Positions 24,527 to 34,817 of a stretch of DNA of 64,000 nt are shown here, one piece after another (the first letter of the stretch is position 1; every line of letters starts with the position of its first letter). The stretch spans positions 38,726 to 102,725 of the forward strand of contig JAISVA010000007.1 of assembly GCA_031271815.1 (NCBI GenBank), in the 5' to 3' direction. The notes below the pieces were generated by a model. That model ran no database searches. It had not been told where the DNA came from and worked only from the letters and a program-made list of their open reading frames with translations. This DNA comes from Prevotellaceae bacterium. Its GTDB lineage: Bacteria; Bacteroidota; Bacteroidia; Bacteroidales; Paludibacteraceae. The position numbers were made by a program, and so were the translations under genes.

Positions 24527-27500
24527 TTGAAGAAAATTCGCCATATCGTTCTCATCGTGCTGGGAATTATTGTTTCGCTCAATATTCTGGTGATGATTTT
24601 GCTGAACATTCCTTTTATTCAGCAAAAAGCGCTTCGTATAACGGTTTCCTGGTTGCAGGAAAAAACCCACAGTAAAATCTCTGCCGGACATCTCCGGCTG
24701 AACTTATTTCGAGGGGTTTCGCTGGATGAGGTTTTCCTTGCCGACCAGCGCGGCGACACGCTGCTGTACGTCGGTTCGCTCACTGCCAACACTTCTCTTT
24801 TATACGTCTATCAGAACAACACGCTTCGAATAGATGATGTCAGGCTGGAAGATTTCAAGGTTTTCCTGTCCAGAGATTCTGACAGCGCTCCGTTCAATTT
24901 TCAGTTTCTGGTTGACGCTTTTTCATCGAAAGACACGACATCCAAAGCGCCGTCTTCATTCGATTTGGTTATTCGTAACATTGATCTCCGAAACGGCACA
25001 TTCAGGTACGACATATTCTCAGGAGAAGAAACTCCCGCTCGTTTTAACGCATCGCACATTCACGTCCGGAAGTTGGACGGACAGCTTTCGCTCGGTTCTA
25101 TCCGGCCCGATAAATTTTCGGCAAGGATTTATCGCCTGTCTGCTGAAGAGCAGTCGGGAGTGAGTCTTCAAAACCTGCACGCTCAGATTGATAAGGACCA
25201 AGAAAAGATTCATCTGGTAAATTTCGGATTGGATTTACCCAATAGCCATTTAAATTTATCTGACGCATGGTTTGATTCCCAACAGGTTTTATCAAACGGT
25301 TCGTCGGATTCGAAAAACGGCATTTACTACGTTCAAATCGAAAAATCGGAGATTGTACCGGAAGATTTGCGGGCTTTTTATCCTCCTCTCGCCGGACTTT
25401 CCAAGTCGCTGAAATTGGAAGGACTGCTAAATGATACAGTTCCTTCTTTGGGAATAAATACATTGAATGCCTCGTATGGCGATGAGATAACCATGTCGCT
25501 TTCCGGCGCTTCGATGAGCAATTGGGGCGATTACCGGAAAAGTAATTATACGGCAGATATTTCGCAACTGTTTCTCTCGCAGGAAGGGATAAAAACGATC
25601 CTGCAAGTCACTTCGCCCGAAACCAAACTTCCCGAGATTGCCGGTAAATTGGGCGATTTACAATCGCACCTAACGATAAACGGAAACCTGGAACGCTTGC
25701 TGGTTAACGGAGATCTTACCGCTGCACCGGGCTCGGTATCCATAAACGGAAACATCGGGTATAATACGGGAAACGGAAATTTTACGGCAAATACAGCGGT
25801 TCTTAGCAACTCTTTCGATTTAAACACGATTTTAGACCCTTCGCTACAAGTCGGAAAATCGGCTTTCGACGTACACGCTACCATCACCATATCACAAGGA
25901 AAAAATCCGGATATTCACGTAGCCGGAACGCTCCCGTTTTTTACCTTCCGGAATTATGTCTATCAACAAGTTGTGCTTGACGGCGAATACCGGGGAATGA
26001 ATGACATAACCGCACAGCTCCGCTTAGACGACAAAAACCTCTCGCTCGACCTGGACGGGAAAGTGCTGCAAGCGGCAAACCGGCAGCCCGAATATCACCT
26101 GAACGGCTCCATCCGTCATCTCAACCCGTTCAACCTGCATTTGACAAACAATTTCAAAGACACTGTTATAGGGATGGATATTCGAATGAATGTGCAGGGC
26201 GACAAACCGGAAAATATGACAGGAGAAGTCAGGCTGGAACATTTTTACATTGCGTCGGTCGATACTATTCTTCAAATGGACAGCTTGCTCGTCACGGCAG
26301 AGAAGACGGTGAACAACGAGAAGCTCCTGCAGCTGATTTCACCTTACATCAACGCCCGGGTAGAGGGTGTTTATAATCCGGTAACCATTGTCCGGACTGC
26401 GCAAAATATACTGCACGGCTATTTACCCACTTTTTTCGATTATGCCGCATTGCCCAAAAATGCCGTTCCGAATAATTTTTCTTATTCCATTACGCTGAAA
26501 AACGCAGGATGGCTGCTCAATCTTTTTCATTCCCCGGTAATGTTTAATAAACAATCGTCAATATGGGGCGAATTTCGGGATAGCAGCAATGAAATCTCGT
26601 TATACGCTAATTTTCCCGAACTTTTTTACGGAAAAATACCGCTGGAAGAAACGGTTATCAATCTGCGAAAAGAGACGAACGCCTATTTGGTAAATGTGCG
26701 TTCGAATATTGCCATGCAAACGCCCATTTGTGCGGAAGTAACGACCGAGATAGCAAACGATACCGTCGCGGTGCATCTCAGCTACGACAATTCGCCCACC
26801 GAATTTTCCTTTTTTGGAGAAATACAATCGCGGCTTTCGTTCAAAAAGGAAATGCAGGGGAAAGGCTTGATACTGACTGCCGATTTCCTGCCGTCTAACC
26901 TCACGGTAAACGACCTGCAAATCGGTTTTAAACCGGCTACGGTTATCGTAAAGCCGGGAAATATAGCCATAAACGATTTCGGGTTAACGCATGACAATCA
27001 GCCTTTTTTCGGGATTGACGGCGTTGTTTCCGCATCGGCTGCCGACACGTTGCAGGTTTTTTTCAAACGCGCATCTATTTCCACGCTGCTGGGCGGACTG
27101 GATCTTGCTGGCACAGTTCCCGTAAACGGCTACATGGACGGAACGGTTTATTTTTCACAGCTACTCGAAAAACCGCGTTTTTACACGAGGGCTTTTCACG
27201 TAGATGAACTTACGTATGATAATGATTCGCTCGGTACGCTGATCCTGAACAGCCGCTGGAATGAAAGGCAGAACGGAATGAATGTAGGCTTGTCGCTGAT
27301 CCGTTCGAATGATGAGACAATTTCTGCCGGCGGTCTTATCTCGCCCGCCGAAGATCTGATACGACTGAATGTCAACTTGCATTCATTGCCGATTGAAGTT
27401 GCGCAGCCGTTTCTGAACGGAATCGTACACAACCTGAACGGTTATTGCGGATCCGACTTGAAAGTGGATGGAAAATTATCGGCTCCGGATATTTCCGGAT

Positions 27501-28993
27501 ATTTCTATTTGCAGGATGCTTCTGCCACAGTCGATTATACGGACGTGACTTATCGCTTCTCGGATACAATCCGCTTTACGCCGACTTCCGCAGACATTAC
27601 AAATATGTTGATTTATGACAGTAAAAATCAAACCGCACGCTTGAACTTCGCTGTGAAGCACGACCATCTTTCCAATTTCACCTACTCCGGTTCGCTGCAA
27701 CTGAATAATTTTCTGGCGCTGAATAATCCGAGTAAAACAGACAGTCTTGTGCACGGAATACTTTATGTAAACGGAAACCTGACCGTCAAAGGCGATATGG
27801 AAGAAGTTACGGTGGGCGGGAAACTGAGCAACGGGGATCATTCGAACGTAAAAATCCATCTGCCCGAATCTGCCACACAGGCAAATACTTACCGGACAAT
27901 CGTCTATGTAGATACGAAGGCAACAAACTTCGAAATGGGAAAAAGTCAGGAAAAAAATAACTTTTCGATTAAAGCCAAAGCAGATATTGAATTGACAAAA
28001 GGAGCGAAACTGGGCGTGATAATCAGCTCGTCTCTGGGTGATGGATTATCCATACAGGGCGACGGGAACATCACGGCTGACTACGATTCGGAGGCATCCG
28101 GCATCCGGCTTTTCGGTCAATATACCGTTGATAACGGAAGTCTTAAATTAAAAGTAAGCCAACTGTCCAAATCATTTACCATCCAGCAGGGAAGCCGGAT
28201 AAACATGAACGGCGACCCGATGATGAGCAATTTTGACGTTACGGCACTGTACCAGCTGCGATCCGACCTGAACTCGCTGGATGCTTCGTTTGCCACACTG
28301 GGACTCGTACAAACAAGGATGCTGGTCAATTGTATTTTACATATACAGGGAAATTTGAACAGGTTAAACCTGGATTACCAAATTTCGCTGCCGGATGCCA
28401 ACGATGACATCAACCAATTAGTAAACAGCATTATCAACACCGACGATTTGCGCATCAAGGAATTTGCCTATCTGGTAGGATTCGGCTCGTTTTTTCCGCC
28501 ACACGGACAGGCTTCGGGAGGCAATGTGATGACTTCGCTGGCAACCTCTTCGCTTTCGACGGCATTAAACGGCGCGTTGAGCGGGGTGCTGGGGAATAAC
28601 TGGACAATAGGAACAGACCTTAATTCCAAGCAGGGAGATTTTTCGGATGTTGAGATGAACGTCTATCTTTCGACGCAACTACTCAACGACCGCTTGATAA
28701 TTAACTCCAGCGTAGGTTACAGGAACGGCAATACAACAGAAACGCCATGGATTGGGGATTTTGACGTGGCATACAAGCTGACGAAAACCGGTTCGATACA
28801 GGCGAAAGCGTATAGCCACACCAATAACGAAATTTTCCGCACAGCCAACACCACTCAGGGAGTCGGAATGGTATTTTCGCGTGAAGGGAAAAGATTCGGC
28901 GACCTTTTCAGGCTTCGAAAACGGAAAGAGTTGCAGCAAACGGAAAAAAATCCGGTTGAAATTTTCGAGGAACAGCCGGTTTCAGAAGAGTAA
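24527..28993 (+). CDS. tamB: TamB-type translocation/assembly module inner-membrane protein
   Basis: The protein has 1488 residues. The start is taken as TTG at 24527 because an in-frame stop (24521-24523) lies just before and the following residues (KKIRHIVLIVLGIIVSLNIL) form the expected N-terminal membrane anchor. The AsmA-like N-terminus is followed by a very long beta-taco of repeated hydrophobic strands (LKVDGKLSAPDISGYFYLQD, VNGNLTVKGDMEEVTVGG). The C-terminal DUF490 domain follows (QGDGNITADYDSE, YLVGFGSFFPPHGQASGG). TamB spans the periplasm and is thought to carry lipids or outer-membrane proteins. It is directly followed by the BamA-like tamL. Confidence 0.9.
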   Translation: MKKIRHIVLIVLGIIVSLNILVMILLNIPFIQQKALRITVSWLQEKTHSKISAGHLRLNLFRGVSLDEVFLADQRGDTLLYVGSLTANTSLLYVYQNNTLRIDDVRLEDFKVFLSRDSDSAPFNFQFLVDAFSSKDTTSKAPSSFDLVIRNIDLRNGTFRYDIFSGEETPARFNASHIHVRKLDGQLSLGSIRPDKFSARIYRLSAEEQSGVSLQNLHAQIDKDQEKIHLVNFGLDLPNSHLNLSDAWFDSQQVLSNGSSDSKNGIYYVQIEKSEIVPEDLRAFYPPLAGLSKSLKLEGLLNDTVPSLGINTLNASYGDEITMSLSGASMSNWGDYRKSNYTADISQLFLSQEGIKTILQVTSPETKLPEIAGKLGDLQSHLTINGNLERLLVNGDLTAAPGSVSINGNIGYNTGNGNFTANTAVLSNSFDLNTILDPSLQVGKSAFDVHATITISQGKNPDIHVAGTLPFFTFRNYVYQQVVLDGEYRGMNDITAQLRLDDKNLSLDLDGKVLQAANRQPEYHLNGSIRHLNPFNLHLTNNFKDTVIGMDIRMNVQGDKPENMTGEVRLEHFYIASVDTILQMDSLLVTAEKTVNNEKLLQLISPYINARVEGVYNPVTIVRTAQNILHGYLPTFFDYAALPKNAVPNNFSYSITLKNAGWLLNLFHSPVMFNKQSSIWGEFRDSSNEISLYANFPELFYGKIPLEETVINLRKETNAYLVNVRSNIAMQTPICAEVTTEIANDTVAVHLSYDNSPTEFSFFGEIQSRLSFKKEMQGKGLILTADFLPSNLTVNDLQIGFKPATVIVKPGNIAINDFGLTHDNQPFFGIDGVVSASAADTLQVFFKRASISTLLGGLDLAGTVPVNGYMDGTVYFSQLLEKPRFYTRAFHVDELTYDNDSLGTLILNSRWNERQNGMNVGLSLIRSNDETISAGGLISPAEDLIRLNVNLHSLPIEVAQPFLNGIVHNLNGYCGSDLKVDGKLSAPDISGYFYLQDASATVDYTDVTYRFSDTIRFTPTSADITNMLIYDSKNQTARLNFAVKHDHLSNFTYSGSLQLNNFLALNNPSKTDSLVHGILYVNGNLTVKGDMEEVTVGGKLSNGDHSNVKIHLPESATQANTYRTIVYVDTKATNFEMGKSQEKNNFSIKAKADIELTKGAKLGVIISSSLGDGLSIQGDGNITADYDSEASGIRLFGQYTVDNGSLKLKVSQLSKSFTIQQGSRINMNGDPMMSNFDVTALYQLRSDLNSLDASFATLGLVQTRMLVNCILHIQGNLNRLNLDYQISLPDANDDINQLVNSIINTDDLRIKEFAYLVGFGSFFPPHGQASGGNVMTSLATSSLSTALNGALSGVLGNNWTIGTDLNSKQGDFSDVEMNVYLSTQLLNDRLIINSSVGYRNGNTTETPWIGDFDVAYKLTKTGSIQAKAYSHTNNEIFRTANTTQGVGMVFSREGKRFGDLFRLRKRKELQQTEKNPVEIFEEQPVSEE

Positions 28994-29000
28994 GTTAATA

Positions 29001-29107
29001 TAAAAGGGAGTGTTTTAAAAGTCCACAAATTACAGATAATAAAGAATTTAGATTTATATTAACTCGTATAATTCGTGGATAAAGACCTTTTGAGACAGTC
29101 TTTAAAA
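29001..29107. mobile_element. Degenerate MITE between tamB and tamL
   Basis: The right end CCTTTTGAGACAGTCTTTA matches the 20.4-kb element; the left end TAAAAGGGAGTGTTTTAAAA is a degenerate inverse. Internal AATTCGTGGA/TCCACAAATT pairing is visible. It fills almost the whole tamB-tamL gap and ends 13 bases before the tamL start, so the tamL leader derives from it. Confidence 0.6.
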
Positions 29108-29119
29108 ATAAAAAAAAAT

Positions 29120-31432
29120 ATGTTTAGCAAACGCCATATAATATTTTTTCTGCTGATGCCGGCGCTGTTCTTTTCGTGCAGTACCACCAAATATGTCCCC
29201 GAAAATAAATATCTGCTAAATAAAGTAACGATTAAAACGGATAACAAGAAAATATCTTCAAGCGATTTGGAAGAGTATGTGCAACAAATGCCCAACTCCA
29301 ATTTTCTTTTCCTGAAAAAGTTATCGCTTAAAACCTATTCTTTATCCGGAAGGGATACAAGTAAATGGCGCAACCGGTTTATCCGCAAGATAGGCGACGC
29401 ACCGGTTATTTTCAGCGCCCAGTCCATGAAAGGAACAGAAAAACAAATCACCCAGCGGTTACAGAATCTGGGGTATCTGCGAGCCGAAGTAACCTCCGAC
29501 ACTACATTCAAAAAGAAAAAAGCGAACGTAACCTATAATGTCCGGTCAAACGCACCCTATACCATACACCGTTATAATGTTGAAATTAAAGACTCTATGA
29601 TCCTTTCCATGCTTGAGTCGCCGCGCTTAAGACGGACGCTCAATATCCAGCCTGGAGCGCGTTTCGTACCGGAAGACCTTGACAAGTCACTGCAAACGCT
29701 GGTCAATTCGATGCGCAACCGGGGTTACTATAATCTAACTAAAGAAAATTTCTACTTTCAGGTCGATTCTGCGTTAAATGCCAATCAGGTGGATGTTAAA
29801 TTAAAGATCCGCGATACATGGGACAGCAGGGACGACAGTATCCGGCACAATGTGGCTTTTAACCGGTACCGGATTAATGATGTTACCATTATCAGCGGTT
29901 ACGACCAGTTTGACCCGACAATCCGGAGTAACTTCCTCCACCCCGATACGGTCGAATACAATGGGTTGAAAATCGTTTACGGATCGCATCATTTCCTCCG
30001 CAAAAATGTATTGTACTACAATAATTTTCTTCGTCCCGGAAATTATTACAGTGACCTTGCCCTGGAAAATACCTATTCCTCATTAAATTCTATGGGAACT
30101 GTAAAACAGACAAATATCTATTTCCGGGAAGTGCACCGTCCCGATACTTTCCTGTTGAACACATTTATAACGCTGGCTCCTTCCAATATCTATTACTGGC
30201 AATTGGGGGTTGACGGCACCAATACCGGCGGCGACCCCGGTATAGCCGGATATGCCACCTTCCAGAACAAAAACATATTTAACGGTTCGGAAACTTTCCG
30301 CATCAGGCTGAACGGCGGACTTGAATCTATTTCATCATCCGGCTCAAATATGCTTTCAAATAATTATTTTCAGTACGGGGTAGATCTTTCGCTGACTTTT
30401 CCTCGCATTCTGGTTCCTTTTATTGCCAGAAGAATCCGTGAACAACCCAATTCGCAAACTGTTTTCACGGCTGGCCTCAACTGGAAAAACCGTCCCGAAT
30501 ACAACCAGCGATTTTTAAATCTGGATTGGATATACCGGTGGTCGGCATTGCGCAACCGGTTAAACCATACGTTTCATCCGTATAATGTTAACTATATCGC
30601 CACCCCGTGGGCGTCCGACACATTCCTAACCTACCTGAACCGGCCGGAAAATGCCGTGTTGCGCGAAAACTACAACGGCTTGTTTATCACACGCACTACC
30701 TATTCGAATGTTTATACAAACCGTTCTCTTTCCCGTTCTCAAATGGAAGGATATAGCATTCGTACAAGTCTGGATATAGCGGGAACACTGCCTTACATCA
30801 TTTCCAGGCTGTCGGGAACAAAGGGAGACGACGGAACGTATAAAGTGTTTAATATTCCGTTTGCACAATATTTCAAGGTCAATGCCGATTTTGCCCGCAT
30901 TTTCCGGCTGGATTACAAAAATTTCGTTGCTTTTCGCGTCGGATTGGGACTTGCAAGCCCATATCTGAATTCGACATTAATTCCTTATGAACAACGGTTT
31001 TATGCGGGCGGACCCAACTCCGTCAGAGGCTGGAGCACGCGCACACTGGGTCCCGGGAGCTACCTGCCGGCAGGAAAAAATGATTTCGTAAACCAAACCG
31101 GCGACGTCCGCATCCTGTTCAACCTGGAGTACCGCCTGAAAACAGGAACTTTTTTAGAGTACGCCGCATTTTTTGATGCCGGAAATATCTGGACGATCCG
31201 CGATTATGAACATCAGCCGGGAGGATTTTTCAAATGGAATTCATTCTTGAAAGAGATGGCATTGGCGTGGGGAATCGGCATCCGTCCCAACTTCAAATTT
31301 ATCCTGATACGGTTAGACATCGGGATGAAAATATACAGTCCCATACCGCTCGACGGCAAGCAATGGGTCATTACCAGCCCGAGATTAGGACGTGATTTTG
31401 CTTATCACTTTGCGATTGGATATCCGTTTTGA
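29120..31432 (+). CDS. tamL: TamL: BamA/TamA-like outer-membrane assembly lipoprotein
   Basis: The protein has 770 residues from ATG 29120 (MFSKRHIIFFLLMPALFFSC); an earlier ATG at 29075 lies inside the MITE. The lipobox FFSC places the lipidated Cys at residue 20. POTRA-like segments occupy residues about 25-260. The Omp85 barrel carries the conserved RFYAGGPNSVRGWSTRTLGP (substrate-exit/VRGF-type motif) and FDAGNIW near the end. Bacteroidota encode TamL, a lipidated TamA homologue, next to tamB, exactly as here. The C-terminus FAIGYPF ends in Phe. Confidence 0.92.
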   Translation: MFSKRHIIFFLLMPALFFSCSTTKYVPENKYLLNKVTIKTDNKKISSSDLEEYVQQMPNSNFLFLKKLSLKTYSLSGRDTSKWRNRFIRKIGDAPVIFSAQSMKGTEKQITQRLQNLGYLRAEVTSDTTFKKKKANVTYNVRSNAPYTIHRYNVEIKDSMILSMLESPRLRRTLNIQPGARFVPEDLDKSLQTLVNSMRNRGYYNLTKENFYFQVDSALNANQVDVKLKIRDTWDSRDDSIRHNVAFNRYRINDVTIISGYDQFDPTIRSNFLHPDTVEYNGLKIVYGSHHFLRKNVLYYNNFLRPGNYYSDLALENTYSSLNSMGTVKQTNIYFREVHRPDTFLLNTFITLAPSNIYYWQLGVDGTNTGGDPGIAGYATFQNKNIFNGSETFRIRLNGGLESISSSGSNMLSNNYFQYGVDLSLTFPRILVPFIARRIREQPNSQTVFTAGLNWKNRPEYNQRFLNLDWIYRWSALRNRLNHTFHPYNVNYIATPWASDTFLTYLNRPENAVLRENYNGLFITRTTYSNVYTNRSLSRSQMEGYSIRTSLDIAGTLPYIISRLSGTKGDDGTYKVFNIPFAQYFKVNADFARIFRLDYKNFVAFRVGLGLASPYLNSTLIPYEQRFYAGGPNSVRGWSTRTLGPGSYLPAGKNDFVNQTGDVRILFNLEYRLKTGTFLEYAAFFDAGNIWTIRDYEHQPGGFFKWNSFLKEMALAWGIGIRPNFKFILIRLDIGMKIYSPIPLDGKQWVITSPRLGRDFAYHFAIGYPF

Positions 31433-31499
31433 TAAAGGAGATTTCCAGCCGGCTTTATACATTCTGCCGCAGTATTGCAACGAATGTCAAAGTCAATAA

Positions 31500-31790
31500 A
31501 TTTTATAAGAGTCCATGAATTACACGAATTAATATCAACCAACCGGTTTAGCACGTGTTACTAATAAAAAAATAAAGATTATCCGCAATCTTATATATTT
31601 CCAATCCGGAGGATTGAATATGAATAACCGCCAATGAAGCGAAACGATTGGCGGCATCGCGAATCCAAGTCTCACAACCCGTAAGGGCATACGTGCTCGA
31701 AACCTTGCGAAACAGTTCTTACTCTTAGCGTAACGTCCCGGCACAAGACGATGTCCATTCATTTTCAACAGGTATTTAAACCTCATTTCT
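31500..31790. repeat. Repeat cluster in the 448-bp gap between tamL and recG
   Basis: The gap holds GAATTACACGAATTA (a fragment of the 34.6-kb repeat), AATCCGGAGGATTGAATATG, and the hairpin CCGCCAAT (31628-31635)/ATTGGCGG (31647-31654) shared with 38115-38210 and 59021-59096. A further block with GTAAGGGCATACGTGCTCG follows. No gene is seen in 31433-31880. Confidence 0.6.
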
Positions 31791-31880
31791 ACCTTATTAT
31801 TCTACAACAAAACAACCTCAGTAGCAATCGTTTCATATATTCCCCTAACCTCTTACCTTATTAAAAACATTTATACCATT

Positions 31881-33992
31881 TCAACTAATCACCCCCCAAT
31901 TCACCGGATTTCGCGCCAGGCAGTTCAACTGCTTATTCAATACAAAGTTTTTTTCGACGGTCAAGCCGGGGTCTTCGTCCAGTACCTCCATGGCTATTTG
32001 TCGCGCCAATTGCAGCACTTGCCCGTCGGTTGCCAGATTGGCAATTTTCAAATTGAAAGGGATACCGCTTTGTTGCGTACCTTCCAAATCGCCCGGACCA
32101 CGCATTCTGAGGTCGGCTTCCGAGATTTCAAAGCCATCGTTGGTGCGTACCATTATTTCCATCCGCTGACGGCTTTCGTTCGAGAGCTTCGGTGAAGTTA
32201 TCAGGACGCAGTAGGACTGGTCGGCGCCACGCCCCACACGTCCGCGCAACTGGTGCAACTGCGATAAACCAAAACGCTCGGCGCTTTCGATTACCATCAC
32301 GGAAGCATTCGGCACGTTTACTCCCACTTCAATAACTGTTGTCGCGATTAAGATCTGCGTTTGCCCGGAAACAAACCGTTGCATTTGTTCCTCCTTTTCA
32401 GACGGTTTCATTTTTCCGTGTACCATGCTGATTGAATATTCCGCCGGCGGAAAAATTTCCTGCAAATGATTGTAGCCTTCTTCCAGGTTATGGTAATCCA
32501 TTTTTTCGGATTCCTGAATCAACGGATAGACGACGTAAACCTGACGACCTTGTGCAATCTGTTTTTTTATAAAATCATACAATCCAACCCGCTTATTATC
32601 AAATTGATGATAGGTTTGGACAGGCTTTCGTCCGGGCGGTAGCCGGTCAATGACCGAAACATCAAGATCGCCGTAAAGCGTCATTGCAAGCGTACGCGGA
32701 ATGGGTGTTGCCGTCATTACCAGGACATGAGGCGGCTGAGTGTTTTTGCTCCAAAGGCGGGCTCGCTGTGCCACTCCGAAACGGTGCTGCTCGTCAATGA
32801 CCACCATTCCGAGGTTGGCAAACTTGACATTATCTTCGAGTAAAGCATGTGTTCCGATTAAAATTTGAATCTCGCCGGTAGCCAGTCTTTCGAAAAGTCC
32901 GGCACGTTCCGTTTTTTTTGTGCTGCCTGTCAGCAAGCTGACGTTTACGCCTAATCCGTTCAGCATCGTTGTAATGGAGTCGGCGTGCTGCGTTGCCAAA
33001 ATCTCGGTAGGAGCCATCAGGCAGGCTTGGAAGCCATTATCCAGCGCGATTAGCATAACCATCAGGGCGACAAGTGTTTTTCCACTCCCGACATCACCTT
33101 GCAGCAGGCGGTTCATTTGCTTGCCGCTGCCCACGTCGGCGCGTATTTCACGAATTACCCGCTTTTGCGCCTCTGTCAGGTCGAAAGGCAGAAACTCCCT
33201 GTAAAAAGTATTAAAATAATGTCCGATATTTTCAAAACCGAATCCTTTGAATCGCTGCGAGCGAATTTTTACGGTACGGAGAATATTGAGTTGAATATAA
33301 AAAAGCTCCTCCAGTTTAAGCCTGTATTCTGCCCGCCGCAACATTTCCGGATTTTGCGGGAAATGAATATTCATCAACGATTCGTGCAGGTTGAGTAAGT
33401 TGTATTTTTGCAAAAGATAGGCCGGCAGCGTTTCCGGCATTTTATAACTTCCGATGGATTTTATCACGCTCATCACAATTTTCCGGATGGCTTTCGAGTT
33501 CAAAAAGCCGGATTTCATCCTTTCGGTCGTGTTGTAAAGTCCCTGCAACCCGCCTAACGACTGTTTGGAAAGGGCTTCATTCACCGTCTCCATTTCGGGA
33601 TGCACCATATTCAATTTACCGTTGAACACGCCCGGTTTGCCGAAAACCACGTACTCCTCTCCTACCTTATACTTCTCCAGGGCAAATTTCACACCTTTAA
33701 ACCAAACCAGCTCAATCGTACCCACACCATCCGAAAACAGGGCGGAAAGGCGTTGCTTGCGCATCTCTCCCTGCTGCTCCATACGGATAATTTTCCCTTT
33801 GATCTGAATGTAGGACGAAGCAGAAGTAATTTCCCTGATTTGATAATACTTACTGCGGTCGATGTAGCGGTATGGGAAATAGTAGAGCATATCCTCAAAA
33901 GAAGAGATTTCAAGCTCTTTTTTCAACAACTCCGCTTTTTTCGGACCCACTCCGGAAAGAAATTTTATGTCTTTGGTAGAAAGTTCGGACAT
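31881..33992 (-). CDS. recG: ATP-dependent DNA helicase RecG
   Basis: The protein has 703 residues from ATG 33990-33992 (MSELSTKDIKFLSGVGPKKA). An N-terminal helix-hairpin-helix and wedge/OB domain contains IQIKGKIIRMEQQGEMRKQR. Helicase motif I is LLQGDVGSGKTLVAL, motif II VIDEQHRFG, motif III MTATPIPRTLA, motif VI LHQLRGRVGRG. RecG reverses stalled forks and migrates Holliday junctions. Length and motifs are complete. An in-frame ATG at 34043 is disfavoured because it adds a non-family leader. It is convergent with tamL. Confidence 0.97.
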   Translation of the reverse strand: MSELSTKDIKFLSGVGPKKAELLKKELEISSFEDMLYYFPYRYIDRSKYYQIREITSASSYIQIKGKIIRMEQQGEMRKQRLSALFSDGVGTIELVWFKGVKFALEKYKVGEEYVVFGKPGVFNGKLNMVHPEMETVNEALSKQSLGGLQGLYNTTERMKSGFLNSKAIRKIVMSVIKSIGSYKMPETLPAYLLQKYNLLNLHESLMNIHFPQNPEMLRRAEYRLKLEELFYIQLNILRTVKIRSQRFKGFGFENIGHYFNTFYREFLPFDLTEAQKRVIREIRADVGSGKQMNRLLQGDVGSGKTLVALMVMLIALDNGFQACLMAPTEILATQHADSITTMLNGLGVNVSLLTGSTKKTERAGLFERLATGEIQILIGTHALLEDNVKFANLGMVVIDEQHRFGVAQRARLWSKNTQPPHVLVMTATPIPRTLAMTLYGDLDVSVIDRLPPGRKPVQTYHQFDNKRVGLYDFIKKQIAQGRQVYVVYPLIQESEKMDYHNLEEGYNHLQEIFPPAEYSISMVHGKMKPSEKEEQMQRFVSGQTQILIATTVIEVGVNVPNASVMVIESAERFGLSQLHQLRGRVGRGADQSYCVLITSPKLSNESRQRMEIMVRTNDGFEISEADLRMRGPGDLEGTQQSGIPFNLKIANLATDGQVLQLARQIAMEVLDEDPGLTVEKNFVLNKQLNCLARNPVNWGVIS

Positions 33993-34169
33993 ACGTACCT
34001 GTTTAAAATTTTGACAAGGGGCATTAAATCCTCCGCAGTGCAAAAATATAAAAATTTTGCCGGGAGAATTCTGTAAAAATATGCTTTTTAGCTTATCTTT
34101 TTTCCGGTATTCGACAAAAATAATTACTTTTGCTCAAAGTTGTTTCATAACTACTATCTATAACTGCGT

Positions 34170-34607
34170 ATGAATATAATTATTATTAATGGTCCGAATT
34201 TGAACCTGCTCGGAAAAAGAGAACCGTCTATTTACGGAAATCAGTCGTTTGAAGACTATTTGGAAATTTTACAAAAAACATATTCGGAAATCAACATCTC
34301 CTACTATCAATCCAACGTAGAGGGCGAATTGATTAATACGATCCAGGAAGTAGGATTTATTTCCGACGGAATTGTACTGAATGCCGGAGCTTATACGCAT
34401 ACTTCCATTGCGATTGCCGATGCCATTTCAGCCATAAAATGCCCGGTCATAGAGGTACATATATCCAACACGCACAAGCGGGAAGCATTCAGGCATCATT
34501 CTTTCCTCTCTTCCGTGTGCATGGGTGTTATCTTAGGTTTCGGAACGGATTCTTACCGGTTAGCCATTGAGGCGCTCATTCAGGCAAAAAAGAGAACGGA
34601 AGAATAA
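34170..34607 (+). CDS. aroQ: Type II 3-dehydroquinate dehydratase
   Basis: The protein has 145 residues. Signature motifs include INGPNLNLLGKREPSIYG (with the catalytic Tyr in the flexible loop region), SNVEGELINTIQEV, LNAGAYTHTSIAIADAI and VHISNTHKREAFRHHSFLS. It converts 3-dehydroquinate to 3-dehydroshikimate in the shikimate pathway. A TACTTTTG box at 34125-34132 could be the -7 element. It is divergent from recG. Confidence 0.97.
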   Translation: MNIIIINGPNLNLLGKREPSIYGNQSFEDYLEILQKTYSEINISYYQSNVEGELINTIQEVGFISDGIVLNAGAYTHTSIAIADAISAIKCPVIEVHISNTHKREAFRHHSFLSSVCMGVILGFGTDSYRLAIEALIQAKKRTEE

Positions 34608-34627
34608 TTAATGTGATAATAAAAAAA

Positions 34628-34772
34628 TCTACGAATTACACGAATCATTTAATTGGGGAAATCGTAAATTTCAGATAATTAACATATTAATTTCGTGCCA
34701 ATTTGTTTAATTCCTATATAGATATTTTTTTAGACAGCCGCTTGTACAATATCGTCCCTTTCGGACTCGGAT
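34628..34772. repeat. Intergenic repeat between aroQ and pyk
   Basis: It contains TCTACGAATTACACGAATCA, TTTTTTAGACAGCC (the right end of the GACAGCC MITE family) and a TCCCTTTCGGGA hairpin. The TTTTTAGACAGCC...CCTTTCGGGA order recurs at 36495-36570. It has no coding capacity. Confidence 0.5.
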
Positions 34773-34817
34773 GGATACTACGAAACATGCTGTATAATTT
34801 ATTGAAACAAATAAGAT

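Noticed and set aside
31535..31786. 83-residue minus-strand open frame
   Set aside because: It lies entirely within repeats that recur elsewhere in non-coding gaps.
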